Source: an uncultured Ruminococcus sp.
GTDB taxonomy: Bacteria; Bacillota; Clostridia; Oscillospirales; Ruminococcaceae
Assembly: GCA_947345935.1 (NCBI GenBank)
Contig: CAMZZN010000010.1
Span: 1 to 57,082, forward strand
Length of the DNA stretch: 57,082 nt
Direction of reading: 5' to 3'
Shown: one piece after another, positions 15,221 through 23,983 of the stretch
How the letters are laid out: each line of letters begins with the position of its first letter
Position numbering within the stretch: position 1 is the stretch's first letter
Made by a program: the position numbers and the translations under genes
Notes under the pieces: model-generated
What the model saw: only the letters and a program-made list of their open reading frames with translations
Told to the model about the DNA's origin: nothing
The model's database searches: none

Positions 15221-16294
15221 TCAGTACAGTCTTTCAGCGTTATCGATCGCCTGCTCAAGGATCTTATCAAGAAGATAAGGATAATCCATTCCAAGCTGGT
15301 TCATAAGCTTTGTGAAAACGCTGTTCCGGCGCAGTCCGGGAGACGTACCGATCTTGTTCAGAAGCAGTCTTCCGTCATCGGTGAGGAAGAAATCCACCCT
15401 TGCATATCCTTTACATCCAAGGGCTTTATATGCATTTACGGCTGTTTCACGTATCATATTCTGAGTATCGTTAGGCAGATCAGCAGGGACAACAAGAACG
15501 TCTCCCGTACTCACACTGAAATCAGTCGGGTCATAATCCGAACCGTCAGAAACTATCTCCCCGATATATGAAGAAAACGGCGTATCATATCCCATAACGG
15601 CAGCTTCAAGCTTTCTGCCCTTTATAAATTTTTCAACAACTACTTTATTATCGTTGGAGAACGCTATTTTAACGGCAGCTATAAGCTGCTCCATAGTTTC
15701 AGCGACGCTCGTTCCGGCATTGCTTCCGCTGTTTGCCGGCTTTACTACCAACGGAAATCCCATTTTTTCAGCGATCTCTCCGCAGCGGCTTTCGATCATG
15801 TTCATTTCCCTCTGAGTAATAAGCTTCCAATCGGCAGTAATAATACCGTAATCGTCAAGAACCATATGCGTATGGGATTTATCCATACACGAAGCTGCGG
15901 CTAAAAGACCGCATCCGGCATACGGTATCCCAGCCATATCAAGAAGTCCCTGTACAGTGCCGTCTGCGCCGCTTTTTCCCATAAGCACCGGAAATGCGAC
16001 GTCTATCTTCCTGAAGGAAGCTTCTCCATTCTCGATAGTGATTATCCCCCTGTGAATAGGATCAGGTGAAATAATCGCCGAAACACAGTCAGGATTCATT
16101 TCCCATGTGCCGTCAGCTATCTCATCAGGATCGCCCGGAAAATACAGCCACCTGCCTTTTTTTGTAATGCCTATGCAGATAACCTCATACTCATCTCCGG
16201 GAATATTTTTCACAATCTCTGCTGCCGAAGCCAGCGAAAGCCGATATTCTCTTGATGTACCGCCGTAAATAACGGCAGCCTTTAATTTAGCCAT
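15221..16294 (-). CDS. D-alanine-D-alanine ligase homologue with altered metal site
   Basis: 357 residues from the ATG at 16294 (AAAGGAG upstream). ATP-grasp ligase: GGTSREYRLS near the N-terminus (D-Ala site), SGADGTVQGLLDMAGIPYAG, MDKSH, VVKPANSGSNAGTS, and the metal-site Asp301 in ARVDFF. The usual NEINTxPG carrying two Mg ligands reads N313-K314-I315-G316-T317, so the Glu is Lys (AAG) and the Asn is Gly, and the HGxxGEDG box is GKSGADG. Normal Ddl joins two D-Ala for peptidoglycan; this copy may have altered activity or be a non-catalytic paralogue. It heads the operon with DUF1934 and argS behind a good promoter. Confidence 0.85.
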   Translation of the reverse strand: MAKLKAAVIYGGTSREYRLSLASAAEIVKNIPGDEYEVICIGITKKGRWLYFPGDPDEIADGTWEMNPDCVSAIISPDPIHRGIITIENGEASFRKIDVAFPVLMGKSGADGTVQGLLDMAGIPYAGCGLLAAASCMDKSHTHMVLDDYGIITADWKLITQREMNMIESRCGEIAEKMGFPLVVKPANSGSNAGTSVAETMEQLIAAVKIAFSNDNKVVVEKFIKGRKLEAAVMGYDTPFSSYIGEIVSDGSDYDPTDFSVSTGDVLVVPADLPNDTQNMIRETAVNAYKALGCKGYARVDFFLTDDGRLLLNKIGTSPGLRRNSVFTKLMNQLGMDYPYLLDKILEQAIDNAERLY

Positions 16295-16359
16295 ATAATT
16301 CTCCTTTATTTCTGACAGCACGATCTTTTTTCTGCGCTGCATTTATAAGCTATCAATAT

Positions 16360-16388
16360 ATTTTATCACATTTCACAAAAAACTGCAA
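16360..16388 (-). promoter_or_regulatory. Promoter of ddl-like/DUF1934/argS operon
   Basis: Leftward TTGCAG (16383-16388), 17 bp, TAAAAT (16360-16365), 65 bp before the ddl-like start codon. Confidence 0.7.
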
Positions 16389-16527
16389 GCTTTTTTGCGA
16401 AAAATGAAGAAAAACACATAGAAATTAGCAAGGAAAGTGCAAATCGAATAATTTCAACTATTTTTTTTGTGCATTTTAACAACAAAATAAGGTCTGCCGC
16501 AAACACGTCAGACCCGATTCATACAAT

Positions 16528-18183
16528 TCAGTTATCTGAAAGATACTTTTTGGAGAATTCATCCATGACAACAGGCTCAGAATAATAGTAACCTTGAAAA
16601 CTATTTATAGCAAAATCACCGAGTACAACACGTATTCTGTCGGTTTCAACGCCCTCTACGCATACTTCTGCCTTAAATGCGTCCGCCAGATCTGCTATGA
16701 AATGAATAGTTTTCTGATCGGTAGTACTGCTGTCAATGTTCCTGACAAACTCCCGGTCAACTTTGATCGTATCAAAACTGAGTTCTCTGATGATTCCGAT
16801 AGAAGAAAATCCTGTTCCGAAATCGTCCAGTGCGATCTTAATACCATGACGTTTTAGCAAGCTGAACTGATTTTTCAACAGTCCGATATCAAGAAGCCTG
16901 CATCTTTCCGTCAGTTCAAGACACAGATTTTCAGGAGGAAAGTCCAGTTCGCTGAGAATTCCCAGAAGTTCCGTAATAAAATCCCCACGTTCTATCTGAG
17001 CATAAGAAATATTAACGTGTATCAGAAAATCAGGATATACCTCAACAAATCGTTTACTATCCATAAGCGCCTGTCTGATTATCCACCTGCCCAGTTCCGC
17101 AAATATAGGATCCTGTTCCAGAATAGGAATGAACATTCCGGGTGATACGACGCCGTAATCGTCATTTCTCCAGCGGACGAGCGCTTCCATTCCTTTCAGT
17201 TTTTCATCTTCGGCATTTATTATCGGCTGATAACATAAAAAGAAATTACTGCAATTATCAGCGACGCTGTTGCGTATCACGTTCATCATTTTGATATAAC
17301 GTCTGCTGCTGTCGCCCACATAGCTGGTAAATATATTCAATTCGCCCATTTTGTTGTTCTTAGACTGATAGTACGTATATTTCAGGCACGAAAGAACAGT
17401 ATCCCTCGACGAATTGAAATCATTGACGTACACAAGACCTCCGTTAATCGAAAGAACCACTTTTTCTCCGCTTACAACAAAATCATGCGCCACTTCGTTT
17501 TTTATCTGTGCATAAATATCGGCGATCTCATTTGTATCAGATTTCCAAGAAATAAGCGCAAACTTTGTTCCATCCATTTTATAGAGCTGTCCCAGATGCC
17601 CCATGCGCTCTATAAGAAGCTTTCCGAAGCTGTTAAAGGTATCATTGCCAAAATTAAAACCGTACACATCGTTTATAGCGGAAAAGCGGCTCATTCCGAT
17701 AAGCAGTATGGAATATGGAAGCTTTCGGTTTCTCATGACCTCAACGTCTTCCATAAAGCCGTAAAGGCTTCTGAGCCCTGTAATTCCGTCGGTATAACTG
17801 AGAACAGTATTATTCTTGATACATCCGCCGAAGAAAGTCGGATTTCCTGCCTCGTCCCTGAGTACAATGCCCTTGCAGGTACATATAACGTACTTCCCGT
17901 CACGGGTGCGTGAACGATACATCATGTTATGATTTTCGGATTTTCCACTGAAGATATCGTCAATGCTTCCGGAATATTCATCTCTGTCGTCAGGGTGAAT
18001 GTGTTCTTTCCATATATCTCCGGCATTATACATATATTCTCCAGGCAGACCGAAGTATTCAACGGCATTTTTAGACCAACGGGAGTAATCTCTCTTGAGA
18101 TCACAAAGATATATATGACAGCCTTCCGATACTACGGAAAGCGCCTCGAATAACGTATCAAGCTTTGAACTCAATTTCCTCAC
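16528..18183 (-). CDS. PAS-degenerate GGDEF-EAL cyclic-di-GMP phosphodiesterase
   Basis: N-terminal PAS domain (EYFGLPGEYMYNAGDIWKEH), a GGDEF domain whose signature has decayed to MDGTKF, and a C-terminal EAL domain with EALVRW, LELTE, DDFGTGFSS, KVDREFV and GVET intact. Predicted to hydrolyse c-di-GMP, with the dead GGDEF perhaps as a GTP sensor. No membrane segment. The start is uncertain: GTG at 18183 gives 551 residues and places promoter-like AT-rich DNA upstream; ATG at 18276 and TTG at 18303 are in frame but lack good ribosome sites. Single gene, divergent from tmk. Confidence 0.85.
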   Translation of the reverse strand: MRKLSSKLDTLFEALSVVSEGCHIYLCDLKRDYSRWSKNAVEYFGLPGEYMYNAGDIWKEHIHPDDRDEYSGSIDDIFSGKSENHNMMYRSRTRDGKYVICTCKGIVLRDEAGNPTFFGGCIKNNTVLSYTDGITGLRSLYGFMEDVEVMRNRKLPYSILLIGMSRFSAINDVYGFNFGNDTFNSFGKLLIERMGHLGQLYKMDGTKFALISWKSDTNEIADIYAQIKNEVAHDFVVSGEKVVLSINGGLVYVNDFNSSRDTVLSCLKYTYYQSKNNKMGELNIFTSYVGDSSRRYIKMMNVIRNSVADNCSNFFLCYQPIINAEDEKLKGMEALVRWRNDDYGVVSPGMFIPILEQDPIFAELGRWIIRQALMDSKRFVEVYPDFLIHVNISYAQIERGDFITELLGILSELDFPPENLCLELTERCRLLDIGLLKNQFSLLKRHGIKIALDDFGTGFSSIGIIRELSFDTIKVDREFVRNIDSSTTDQKTIHFIADLADAFKAEVCVEGVETDRIRVVLGDFAINSFQGYYYSEPVVMDEFSKKYLSDN

Positions 18184-18388
18184 CCCGCCGTTCTGAACTC
18201 CGAAAAAATCTATATGTTTCTTAAATGTCCGTTTATAGGACAAAAATTCCGGAGTCAAATAATACTTTATACACATTTTACCACATTTAAATTTGTTTGT
18301 CAAGAGTTTTTGTAAATTATGTATAGATTAAATAAAAATCATCTGAAACAAAAAATTAATGGTATCTCAAAAGCCCTGTAAGCAGCAC

Positions 18389-18417
18389 TTGCAAACAATA
18401 AAAAAATATGATATAAT
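18389..18417 (+). promoter_or_regulatory. Promoter of tmk-cls
   Basis: TTGCAA (18389-18394), 17 bp, perfect TATAAT (18412-18417). Confidence 0.8.
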
Positions 18418-18425
18418 AAAGAAAA

Positions 18426-18471
18426 CCTCTGAAAAATATCTTATTTTGCTTCGCAAAATCATCTTCAGAGG
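18426..18471 (+). promoter_or_regulatory. Long leader hairpin of tmk mRNA
   Basis: CCTCTGAA/TTCAGAGG (18426-18433/18464-18471) encloses a second perfect stem ATTTTGC-TTC-GCAAAAT (18443-18459). It starts at about the +1 position, so the 5'-UTR opens with a 46-nt stem-loop. No U-tract follows; a stabiliser or protein-binding leader is more likely than a terminator. Confidence 0.6.
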
Positions 18472-18499
18472 ATGTCTGAATAAAAAACGGAGAATGATA

Positions 18500-19165
18500 A
18501 TGAACGGAAAACTAATAGTAATAGAGGGGCTTGACGGCAGCGGAAAAGCTACGCAGTCGGAAAAAGCAGCAGAATATCTGAAAAAAAAAGGTCTGGATGT
18601 AACAAAGGTCTCTTTCCCAGATTACAGCAGTCCATCCTCCTCGCTTATCAAAATGTATCTTGCAGGAGAATTCGGAACTGACCCCGATTCCGTAAATCCA
18701 TATGCAGCTTCCAGCTTTTATGCGTGCGATCGTTACGCCAGCTATAAAAAAAACTGGGAAACTCTCTACAAAAACGGTGGGATAATTATTGCCGACCGCT
18801 ATACAACTTCAAATGTCATACATCAGTGCTCAAAGCTTCCACATGACGAATGGAACGGCTTCCTAAACTGGCTTTTTCGCTATGAATACGAATATCTGGG
18901 TATACCTGCGCCAGACGCCGTTATATACCTGCGTGTTGACCCCGACGTCAGCCAGAAGCTCATAAACGGCCGTTATAAAAATGACGAAGCAAAAAAAGAT
19001 ATCCATGAACGAAATGTTGACTATCTGAAAAGATCAGACTCTGCCGCAGATTACTGCGCTGAATTTCTCGGCTGGAACGTTATTGAATGCACATTCGGCG
19101 GAGAAATGCGTTCAATTGAGGATATTTCCGGCGAAATTTCCGGAATCATTAATAACATATTATAA
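18500..19165 (+). CDS. tmk: Thymidylate kinase
   Basis: Phosphorylates dTMP to dTDP. 221 residues from the ATG at 18500 (GGAG 8 nt upstream). P-loop IEGLDGSGKATQ, base-binding DRYTTSN motif, lid region GRYKNDEAKKDIHE. Followed by cls after 17 bp, so co-transcribed. It belongs to the longer clostridial dTMP kinase branch rather than the compact E. coli form (inference from the spaced insertions such as NPYAASSFYACDRYA). Confidence 0.93.
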   Translation: MNGKLIVIEGLDGSGKATQSEKAAEYLKKKGLDVTKVSFPDYSSPSSSLIKMYLAGEFGTDPDSVNPYAASSFYACDRYASYKKNWETLYKNGGIIIADRYTTSNVIHQCSKLPHDEWNGFLNWLFRYEYEYLGIPAPDAVIYLRVDPDVSQKLINGRYKNDEAKKDIHERNVDYLKRSDSAADYCAEFLGWNVIECTFGGEMRSIEDISGEISGIINNIL

Positions 19166-19182
19166 AAAGGGGTGTATCTGCC

Positions 19183-20751
19183 ATGTCGGATGATTTTGAA
19201 ATCATTAAATTAATAAAAAAGCGAAAAAAAGGCATTTTAAGTCTTGTTTTCAGCAGATTATGCTTTTTCGTACTCCTTATTGCCTTTCAGCTTCTGCTTT
19301 TTTTATCGCTTTATGTGCTTATGGCTGAAAAGATCCCGTATTTTCTTACGTTCCAGACGATTTTTTCAATAGGAATGATCTTCTACCTTTTCCGCTGCGA
19401 AATGGATTCTACCGCAAAGCTGACATGGCTCACACTCATATCGCTATTTCCCGTTCCTGGAACTTTTCTTCTGTGGTTTACAAGACAGGGCATAGGTCAA
19501 ATGGCTTCAAAAAATGTTATTTCCCGTCTTATAAACGAAACCAGAGACAAGCTTGAACAAGATGAGAAAATCCTGAATGACCCTGAAATAAAATCAACCG
19601 GCCTTGGCGATCTGCACAGATATCTTAACCGGACAGGCTGTTTTCCTATCTACGAAAACACTCAGGCAACATTTTTTCCTCTTGGAGAAGACAAATTTGA
19701 AGCCATGCTGACAGAACTTGAAAAGGCGGAAAAATTTATCTTCATGGAGTATTTTATTATCGGAGAGGGCTATATGTGGGGAAAAGTTCTCAATATACTG
19801 AAACGCAAAGCGCAGCAGGGCGTGGACGTGCGTGTTATGTACGACGGAATGTGCGAAATTTCAACTCTCAGCTTTGACTACAGTCAGCGTCTCGAAAAAC
19901 TTGGTATTAAAAGCAGAGCGTTTTCACCTATCATGCCTTTTATATCCACTCACTACAACTACCGGGACCATAGAAAAATTCTTGTTATCGACGGAAAAAC
20001 AGCATTTAACGGCGGAATTAATCTTGCCGACGAATACATCAACAGGATAGAACGCTTCGGTCACTGGAAAGACACGGCTGTCATGATTAAAGGCGACGCC
20101 GTACAGAGTTTTACGCTTATGTTTCTACAGATGTGGAATATTCCAATAAAAAACCCTGAATGGGATAAGTTCCTTGAACTTCCTGAAAAAAAAGTACAAG
20201 GTTCCGGATTTGTCATGCCCTATGCTGACTGTCCCCTTGACGATGATAAAGTCGGCGAAAACGTCTATATGGATATACTCAACCGTGCATCCGGTTATGT
20301 TCATATAATGACGCCTTATCTTATCCTCGACGGCGAACTCGAAACCGCCATTAAATTTGCAGCTCAGCGTGGCATTGACGTAAAAATAATACTGCCCGGC
20401 ATCCCGGATAAGAAAGCTGCCTACGCTCTGGCAAAGACCCATTACAAATCGCTTATAAAGTCCGGGGTCAAAATATACGAATATACGCCGGGATTTGTTC
20501 ATGCCAAAGTCTGCGTAAGCGACGACGAAAAAGCTGTCATAGGAACTATAAATTTTGACTACAGAAGCCTTTATCATCATTATGAATGCGCAACTTATCT
20601 TTATAAAACCGACTGCATAAAAGATATTGAGGACGATTTTGAGTACACTCTTGGCAAATGCCGCCAGGTAACTCCGGAAAGCATAAAAAAAGAAAAGCTG
20701 TATTACAAAATTATCGGCAGCATAGCAAAAATCATAGCTCCGCTTATGTAA
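19183..20751 (+). CDS. cls: Cardiolipin synthase
   Basis: 522 residues. Two N-terminal membrane helices (CFFVLLIAFQLLLFLSLYVL and a second near FLTFQTIFSIGMIFYLF), a PLDc_N segment, then two phospholipase-D HxKxxxxD motifs: HRKILVIDGKTAFNGG and HAKVCVSDDEKAVIGT. Condenses two phosphatidylglycerols into cardiolipin at the cytoplasmic membrane. ATG 19183 with AGGGGTG upstream; second gene of the tmk operon. Confidence 0.94.
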   Translation: MSDDFEIIKLIKKRKKGILSLVFSRLCFFVLLIAFQLLLFLSLYVLMAEKIPYFLTFQTIFSIGMIFYLFRCEMDSTAKLTWLTLISLFPVPGTFLLWFTRQGIGQMASKNVISRLINETRDKLEQDEKILNDPEIKSTGLGDLHRYLNRTGCFPIYENTQATFFPLGEDKFEAMLTELEKAEKFIFMEYFIIGEGYMWGKVLNILKRKAQQGVDVRVMYDGMCEISTLSFDYSQRLEKLGIKSRAFSPIMPFISTHYNYRDHRKILVIDGKTAFNGGINLADEYINRIERFGHWKDTAVMIKGDAVQSFTLMFLQMWNIPIKNPEWDKFLELPEKKVQGSGFVMPYADCPLDDDKVGENVYMDILNRASGYVHIMTPYLILDGELETAIKFAAQRGIDVKIILPGIPDKKAAYALAKTHYKSLIKSGVKIYEYTPGFVHAKVCVSDDEKAVIGTINFDYRSLYHHYECATYLYKTDCIKDIEDDFEYTLGKCRQVTPESIKKEKLYYKIIGSIAKIIAPLM

Positions 20752-20818
20752 ACAATTAACATTAAACAAATAGACTTATTTCCATAATTTGATTTTCACG
20801 ATTAATTGTTAAAAACCC

Positions 20819-20847
20819 TTGTATTTTTCGGATATATATGATATAAT
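20819..20847 (+). promoter_or_regulatory. Promoter of the NlpC/P60-like gene
   Basis: TTGTAT (20819-20824), 17 bp, perfect TATAAT (20842-20847), 30 bp before the TTG start. Confidence 0.75.
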
Positions 20848-20877
20848 TAAAAAAACAGATTCAAAGGAGGAAACAGC

Positions 20878-21450
20878 TTGGCAAATTACATTTATCTCAT
20901 TATGACTCAAACAGGAACAAGACCTGCAAGATTCTTCAGATTCTTTACCAGAAAACCATACAACCATGTTTCCCTGTCCGATGACGAAAGACTCTCCGAA
21001 ATGTACAGCTTTTGCAGAACGTACTGCCGTTTTCCTCTGCCGGCTACCTTTAATAAAGAAATAGTTGGAAAAGGAACCCTCGGCAAGTTTGATTCTATAC
21101 CATGTGAAATATACAGAATACCGGTAACAAGCTGTCAAAAAGCCGAATATCACCGTATTATCAAACATTTCAACGCAAATCACAACGTATATTCATATAA
21201 TATTCTCGGATTGCTGGCAGTTTATTTCAACATAGAATGGAACAGGAAAAAAAGCTTTGTCTGCTCTCAATTCGTGGCTTATGTCATGGATAAAATAGGC
21301 ATTCAGCTTGAAAAGCCTTTCTGTCTTTATAAACCTGACGATTTTCGCCGTTTTCCCGGTTCGACTCTTATATATTCCGGAGAATTGAACAGCTTTTACT
21401 CATGTATGCAGTCCAAGTCCGTTATAAAGCGAAATCAGATAGCACGTTAA
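20878..21450 (+). CDS. Permuted NlpC/P60-like (YiiX-type) protein
   Basis: 190 residues with a TTG start set by an AGGAGG Shine-Dalgarno 6 nt upstream. The His comes first (H30 in PYNHVSLS) and the Cys later (C129 in FVCSQFVAYVMDKIG), the order seen in circularly permuted papain-like NlpC/P60 relatives of the YiiX/YaeF group. No signal peptide, so probably cytoplasmic; relatives act on or sense lipid- or peptide-linked substrates, but none is proven here. Its last 51 bp overlap the end of the convergent gene at 21400-21717. Confidence 0.75.
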   Translation: MANYIYLIMTQTGTRPARFFRFFTRKPYNHVSLSDDERLSEMYSFCRTYCRFPLPATFNKEIVGKGTLGKFDSIPCEIYRIPVTSCQKAEYHRIIKHFNANHNVYSYNILGLLAVYFNIEWNRKKSFVCSQFVAYVMDKIGIQLEKPFCLYKPDDFRRFPGSTLIYSGELNSFYSCMQSKSVIKRNQIAR

Positions 21451-21717
21451 CCTCAGCTCGTCCGGCGACAATAGATATGCTCCGCAGTACAGTCTGCTTT
21501 CCGGAGCTATTACAGAAAGATCAAGGATTATTTCATGGTCTAACACCTCGATGGACGCTGTATCTCCGCATAGATCAAGACCTGCCGGAACTATTTTTTC
21601 CCCGGAAAGTCTGTTATATGAATTTGTGTATGAATTTAAAAACATCCATAAACCGAAAGTCAGAAGCACGTATATAAATACCGCTCTGACTGCGGTTTTT
21701 TTTCTTTTTCTTCTCAT
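21400..21717 (-). CDS. Small single-pass membrane protein after spoIIP
   Basis: 105 residues, unknown function. Basic N-terminus MRRKRKKTAVRAV, one membrane helix (VFIYVLLTFGLWMFLNSY), and a short outer domain with a Cys pair. Its ATG touches the spoIIP stop codon (TAA-ATG), so translation is coupled and it probably works in the same sporulation compartment as SpoIIP (inference). Overlaps the convergent gene by 51 bp. Confidence 0.7.
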   Translation of the reverse strand: MRRKRKKTAVRAVFIYVLLTFGLWMFLNSYTNSYNRLSGEKIVPAGLDLCGDTASIEVLDHEIILDLSVIAPESRLYCGAYLLSPDELRLTCYLISLYNGLGLHT

Positions 21718-22899
21718 TTAATCCTCTTTCATATCGTTAAGCATATCTCCCAGCGACCTGCCTATGAGCTGTCCGGAATACTGTACCTGTTCAAGCGTAT
21801 TTCCGTGAGAACCGACTTCTATCAGCAGGCTTCCTGTAGTGAGATCCTGATTATAATGACGGTAGTCAAATAAAATTGGTCTGGTCAGACCTGGATTATC
21901 TCCCTCCAGCTTTTCCTGCAGACGGCAGGCAAAATGAAAATTCTTCATGTAAAACGGCATTCCAAGCGTACCGTCGTCACATCCCGAAATTATCATTATC
22001 TGCGCCGCCTCCCTGCCGTCGATCTCAACATAAGGCTGATATGCGCAAGCTTCGCCTGATATTGCGTCACGGTGAATATCAAGCGCCACTTTTATGCTGG
22101 GATACTGTTCCAGTATGGGCAGTATCGACTCTCTGCTCCTGCCGTATGAACCATTGTATGAAGGATAATCATGTATCGTCCGTACATGAATCACCCCGAT
22201 GCCTCTGGATTCAAGTTCTGCCTGAATAGCGTCGCCCACCATTATCATGTTCTTCGTTTCATCGGTAGTCCGGTAATTAAATGCGGAATCATAATTTTCA
22301 CGGACATACGGTTCAAAGCTTTCAGTCGTGTGCGTATGATATATAAGCACCTGCGGCTCCGCTGTATCTTCAACAGTAAAATCCGGAAGATAACGGCTTT
22401 CCTTTATCAGCGTGTCATTGGGGATATCGGTTTTGTTATTGACCTGACCACAGTTTTCCAGATCAAAGAATGTCGTTCCGCTGTAAGGTGTATAGGTTGT
22501 TCGGATAATATCTCCACCCGTTGTCCATTGGTCTTCCGTGGGATACGGCTTTTCACCCGGATCATCCACAGTCATTTCAAGCGGACTCTGAAGCTTTATC
22601 ACAGGATCTTCTGCCGTTTCGGCAGTTACTCCGTATCCCTCAGAAAGTATCAGGCTCCCACAGAGAATATCATCAGCATTTTGTTCAGGCGTTTCCTTTG
22701 TATATACAGATCTGTCCCCGTTATTTTCTGCCGGAACAGCGGCAGACGGCGTTTTTTCTGTAAAAAATCCATTTGTTCCCGAAAGCGCAGTTCTCAATCC
22801 CTTTATTCCGTTTGCCGCCCCTGCTATCCCAAACGGAAGAGACAGCAAGATTGCACATTTTATGATCGTTCTGATCTTCCGGCGTCTTTGACGTGTCAT
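21718..22899 (-). CDS. spoIIP: Stage II sporulation protein P
   Basis: 393 residues. N-terminal membrane anchor (CAILLSLPFGIAGAANG), a variable linker, then the SpoIIP amidase/endopeptidase domain with YHTHTTESFEPY, LDIHRD and the catalytic-Glu region IEVGSHGNTLEQ. In sporulating Firmicutes it degrades septal peptidoglycan with SpoIID/SpoIIM to drive forespore engulfment. Followed without a gap by a small membrane protein. Divergent from the polysaccharide deacetylase at 23015. Strong evidence for a spore-forming lineage. Confidence 0.95.
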   Translation of the reverse strand: MTRQRRRKIRTIIKCAILLSLPFGIAGAANGIKGLRTALSGTNGFFTEKTPSAAVPAENNGDRSVYTKETPEQNADDILCGSLILSEGYGVTAETAEDPVIKLQSPLEMTVDDPGEKPYPTEDQWTTGGDIIRTTYTPYSGTTFFDLENCGQVNNKTDIPNDTLIKESRYLPDFTVEDTAEPQVLIYHTHTTESFEPYVRENYDSAFNYRTTDETKNMIMVGDAIQAELESRGIGVIHVRTIHDYPSYNGSYGRSRESILPILEQYPSIKVALDIHRDAISGEACAYQPYVEIDGREAAQIMIISGCDDGTLGMPFYMKNFHFACRLQEKLEGDNPGLTRPILFDYRHYNQDLTTGSLLIEVGSHGNTLEQVQYSGQLIGRSLGDMLNDMKED

Positions 22900-23014
22900 A
22901 TCCTCACCTCATTATTATAACCTTTCATTTCATTATATTCATGAGTAATCGCCTTTATTTCTCCGGAGACATTTTTCACCCTGATCTCACATAAACTTTG
23001 TTGAGGTGAGCTGT

Positions 23015-23902
23015 ATGTACAAATGCTGCAATTTAAAAAAATTATTTCGATTTCTGATTATCAATATCATGATACTTTCTCTGTGCTCTGTACTTATCCC
23101 TGTTGCAAAACGTTTTTTCTTTTCATATGCTGCCGAAAAAGAAGAACCTGTTTCTCTCCCTGTTATAATGTATCACAGCGTTTACGAAACTCAGCCTTCG
23201 GAATATATTGTGACCCCGTACCAGATCGAGAGCGATTTTATATGGCTGAAAAATAATGGATATACCTCTGTAACTGCCGCAGATCTGATAAATTATACCA
23301 GAAACCAAGGAGAACTTCCGGAAAAACCGGTGCTCATCACTCTGGACGACGGATTTTACAACAATCTGTCAGAGTTTCTGCCGCTGCTGGAAAAATACGA
23401 TATGCACGCAATCGTATCTGTAGTGGGCAAATACTCGGAATCCCTTGCGCCAAACGATCCCCATTCGTCAGCTTACTCCTATCTTACATGGGAAGATATT
23501 TCCAATCTTGCTGATTCAGGACGTGTCGAGATTGGAAATCATACTTACGATATGCACTGCGGCAACGGAATCCGAAGAGGATGCTCCATAGCTGCCGGTG
23601 AAACAGAAGAACAATATCACGATATACTTTTTAATGACCTTACACTGCTTCAGCAGGAACTATACCGCTGTACCGGTATCACTCCCGTTGTTTTCGCTTA
23701 TCCTTTCGGTTATATCAGCCGTGAAAGTCTGCCGATAATACGTGAATGCGGATTTCTCATCACACTGACCTGTTACGAACGAATGAATTATATTACCCGT
23801 GACCCGGATTGTCTTTTAGGTATTAGCCGATATAACCGAAGCGGAGCGTATTCTACGGAGGAGTTCATGGAACGATTGACAAAAGAAAACAGCGTCCGTT
23901 AA
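23015..23902 (+). CDS. Membrane-anchored polysaccharide deacetylase
   Basis: 295 residues from the ATG at 23015, with GAGGTG upstream. N-terminal signal anchor (IINIMILSLCSVLIPVAK), then a NodB-type carbohydrate-esterase-4 domain: VIMYHSV, ITLDDGFYNN (motif 1 Asp), GNHTYDMH (metal His motif), and VFAYPFGY. Deacetylates GlcNAc/MurNAc in peptidoglycan or another polysaccharide. Lies divergent to spoIIP across 115 bp, so a spore-cortex or cell-wall role is plausible. Its 3' end overlaps the metA-side terminator hairpin. Confidence 0.88.
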   Translation: MYKCCNLKKLFRFLIINIMILSLCSVLIPVAKRFFFSYAAEKEEPVSLPVIMYHSVYETQPSEYIVTPYQIESDFIWLKNNGYTSVTAADLINYTRNQGELPEKPVLITLDDGFYNNLSEFLPLLEKYDMHAIVSVVGKYSESLAPNDPHSSAYSYLTWEDISNLADSGRVEIGNHTYDMHCGNGIRRGCSIAAGETEEQYHDILFNDLTLLQQELYRCTGITPVVFAYPFGYISRESLPIIRECGFLITLTCYERMNYITRDPDCLLGISRYNRSGAYSTEEFMERLTKENSVR

Positions 23903-23910
23903 GACGCTGT
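23889..23910 (-). terminator. Terminator downstream of metA
   Basis: ACAGCGTC/GACGCTGT with a 6-nt loop; read leftward it is followed by TTTTCTTTTG. It overlaps the last codons of the convergent deacetylase gene and can act for metA. Confidence 0.65.
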
Positions 23911-23924
23911 ACATTAGGCGGATT

Positions 23925-23958
23925 CACCCTTTGGCAGGGGTGAGGGGACAAAGTCCCC
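23925..23958. repeat. Dispersed hairpin repeat
   Basis: Two adjacent stems: CACCC/GGGTG (23925-23942) and GGGGAC-AAA-GTCCCC (23944-23958). The minus strand contains CCAAAGGGTGA, also present near the right end of the window (from 57027), suggesting a repeat family. Confidence 0.45.
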
Positions 23959-23983
23959 AATTAAATTGATGGCATCGAATCCA

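Noticed and set aside
20751..20810. AACAATTAA/TTAATTGTT inverted repeat as terminator of cls
   Set aside because: The arms are 42 nt apart, very AT-rich and not followed by a T-run, so too weak to call.
22171..22920. Rightward frame of about 250 codons opposite spoIIP
   Set aside because: Cys/Arg-rich shadow of spoIIP; no promoter or ribosome site.
21718..23902. Sigma-E or sigma-G promoters between spoIIP and the deacetylase
   Set aside because: No convincing -35/-10 match for either sporulation sigma factor in the 115 bp gap.
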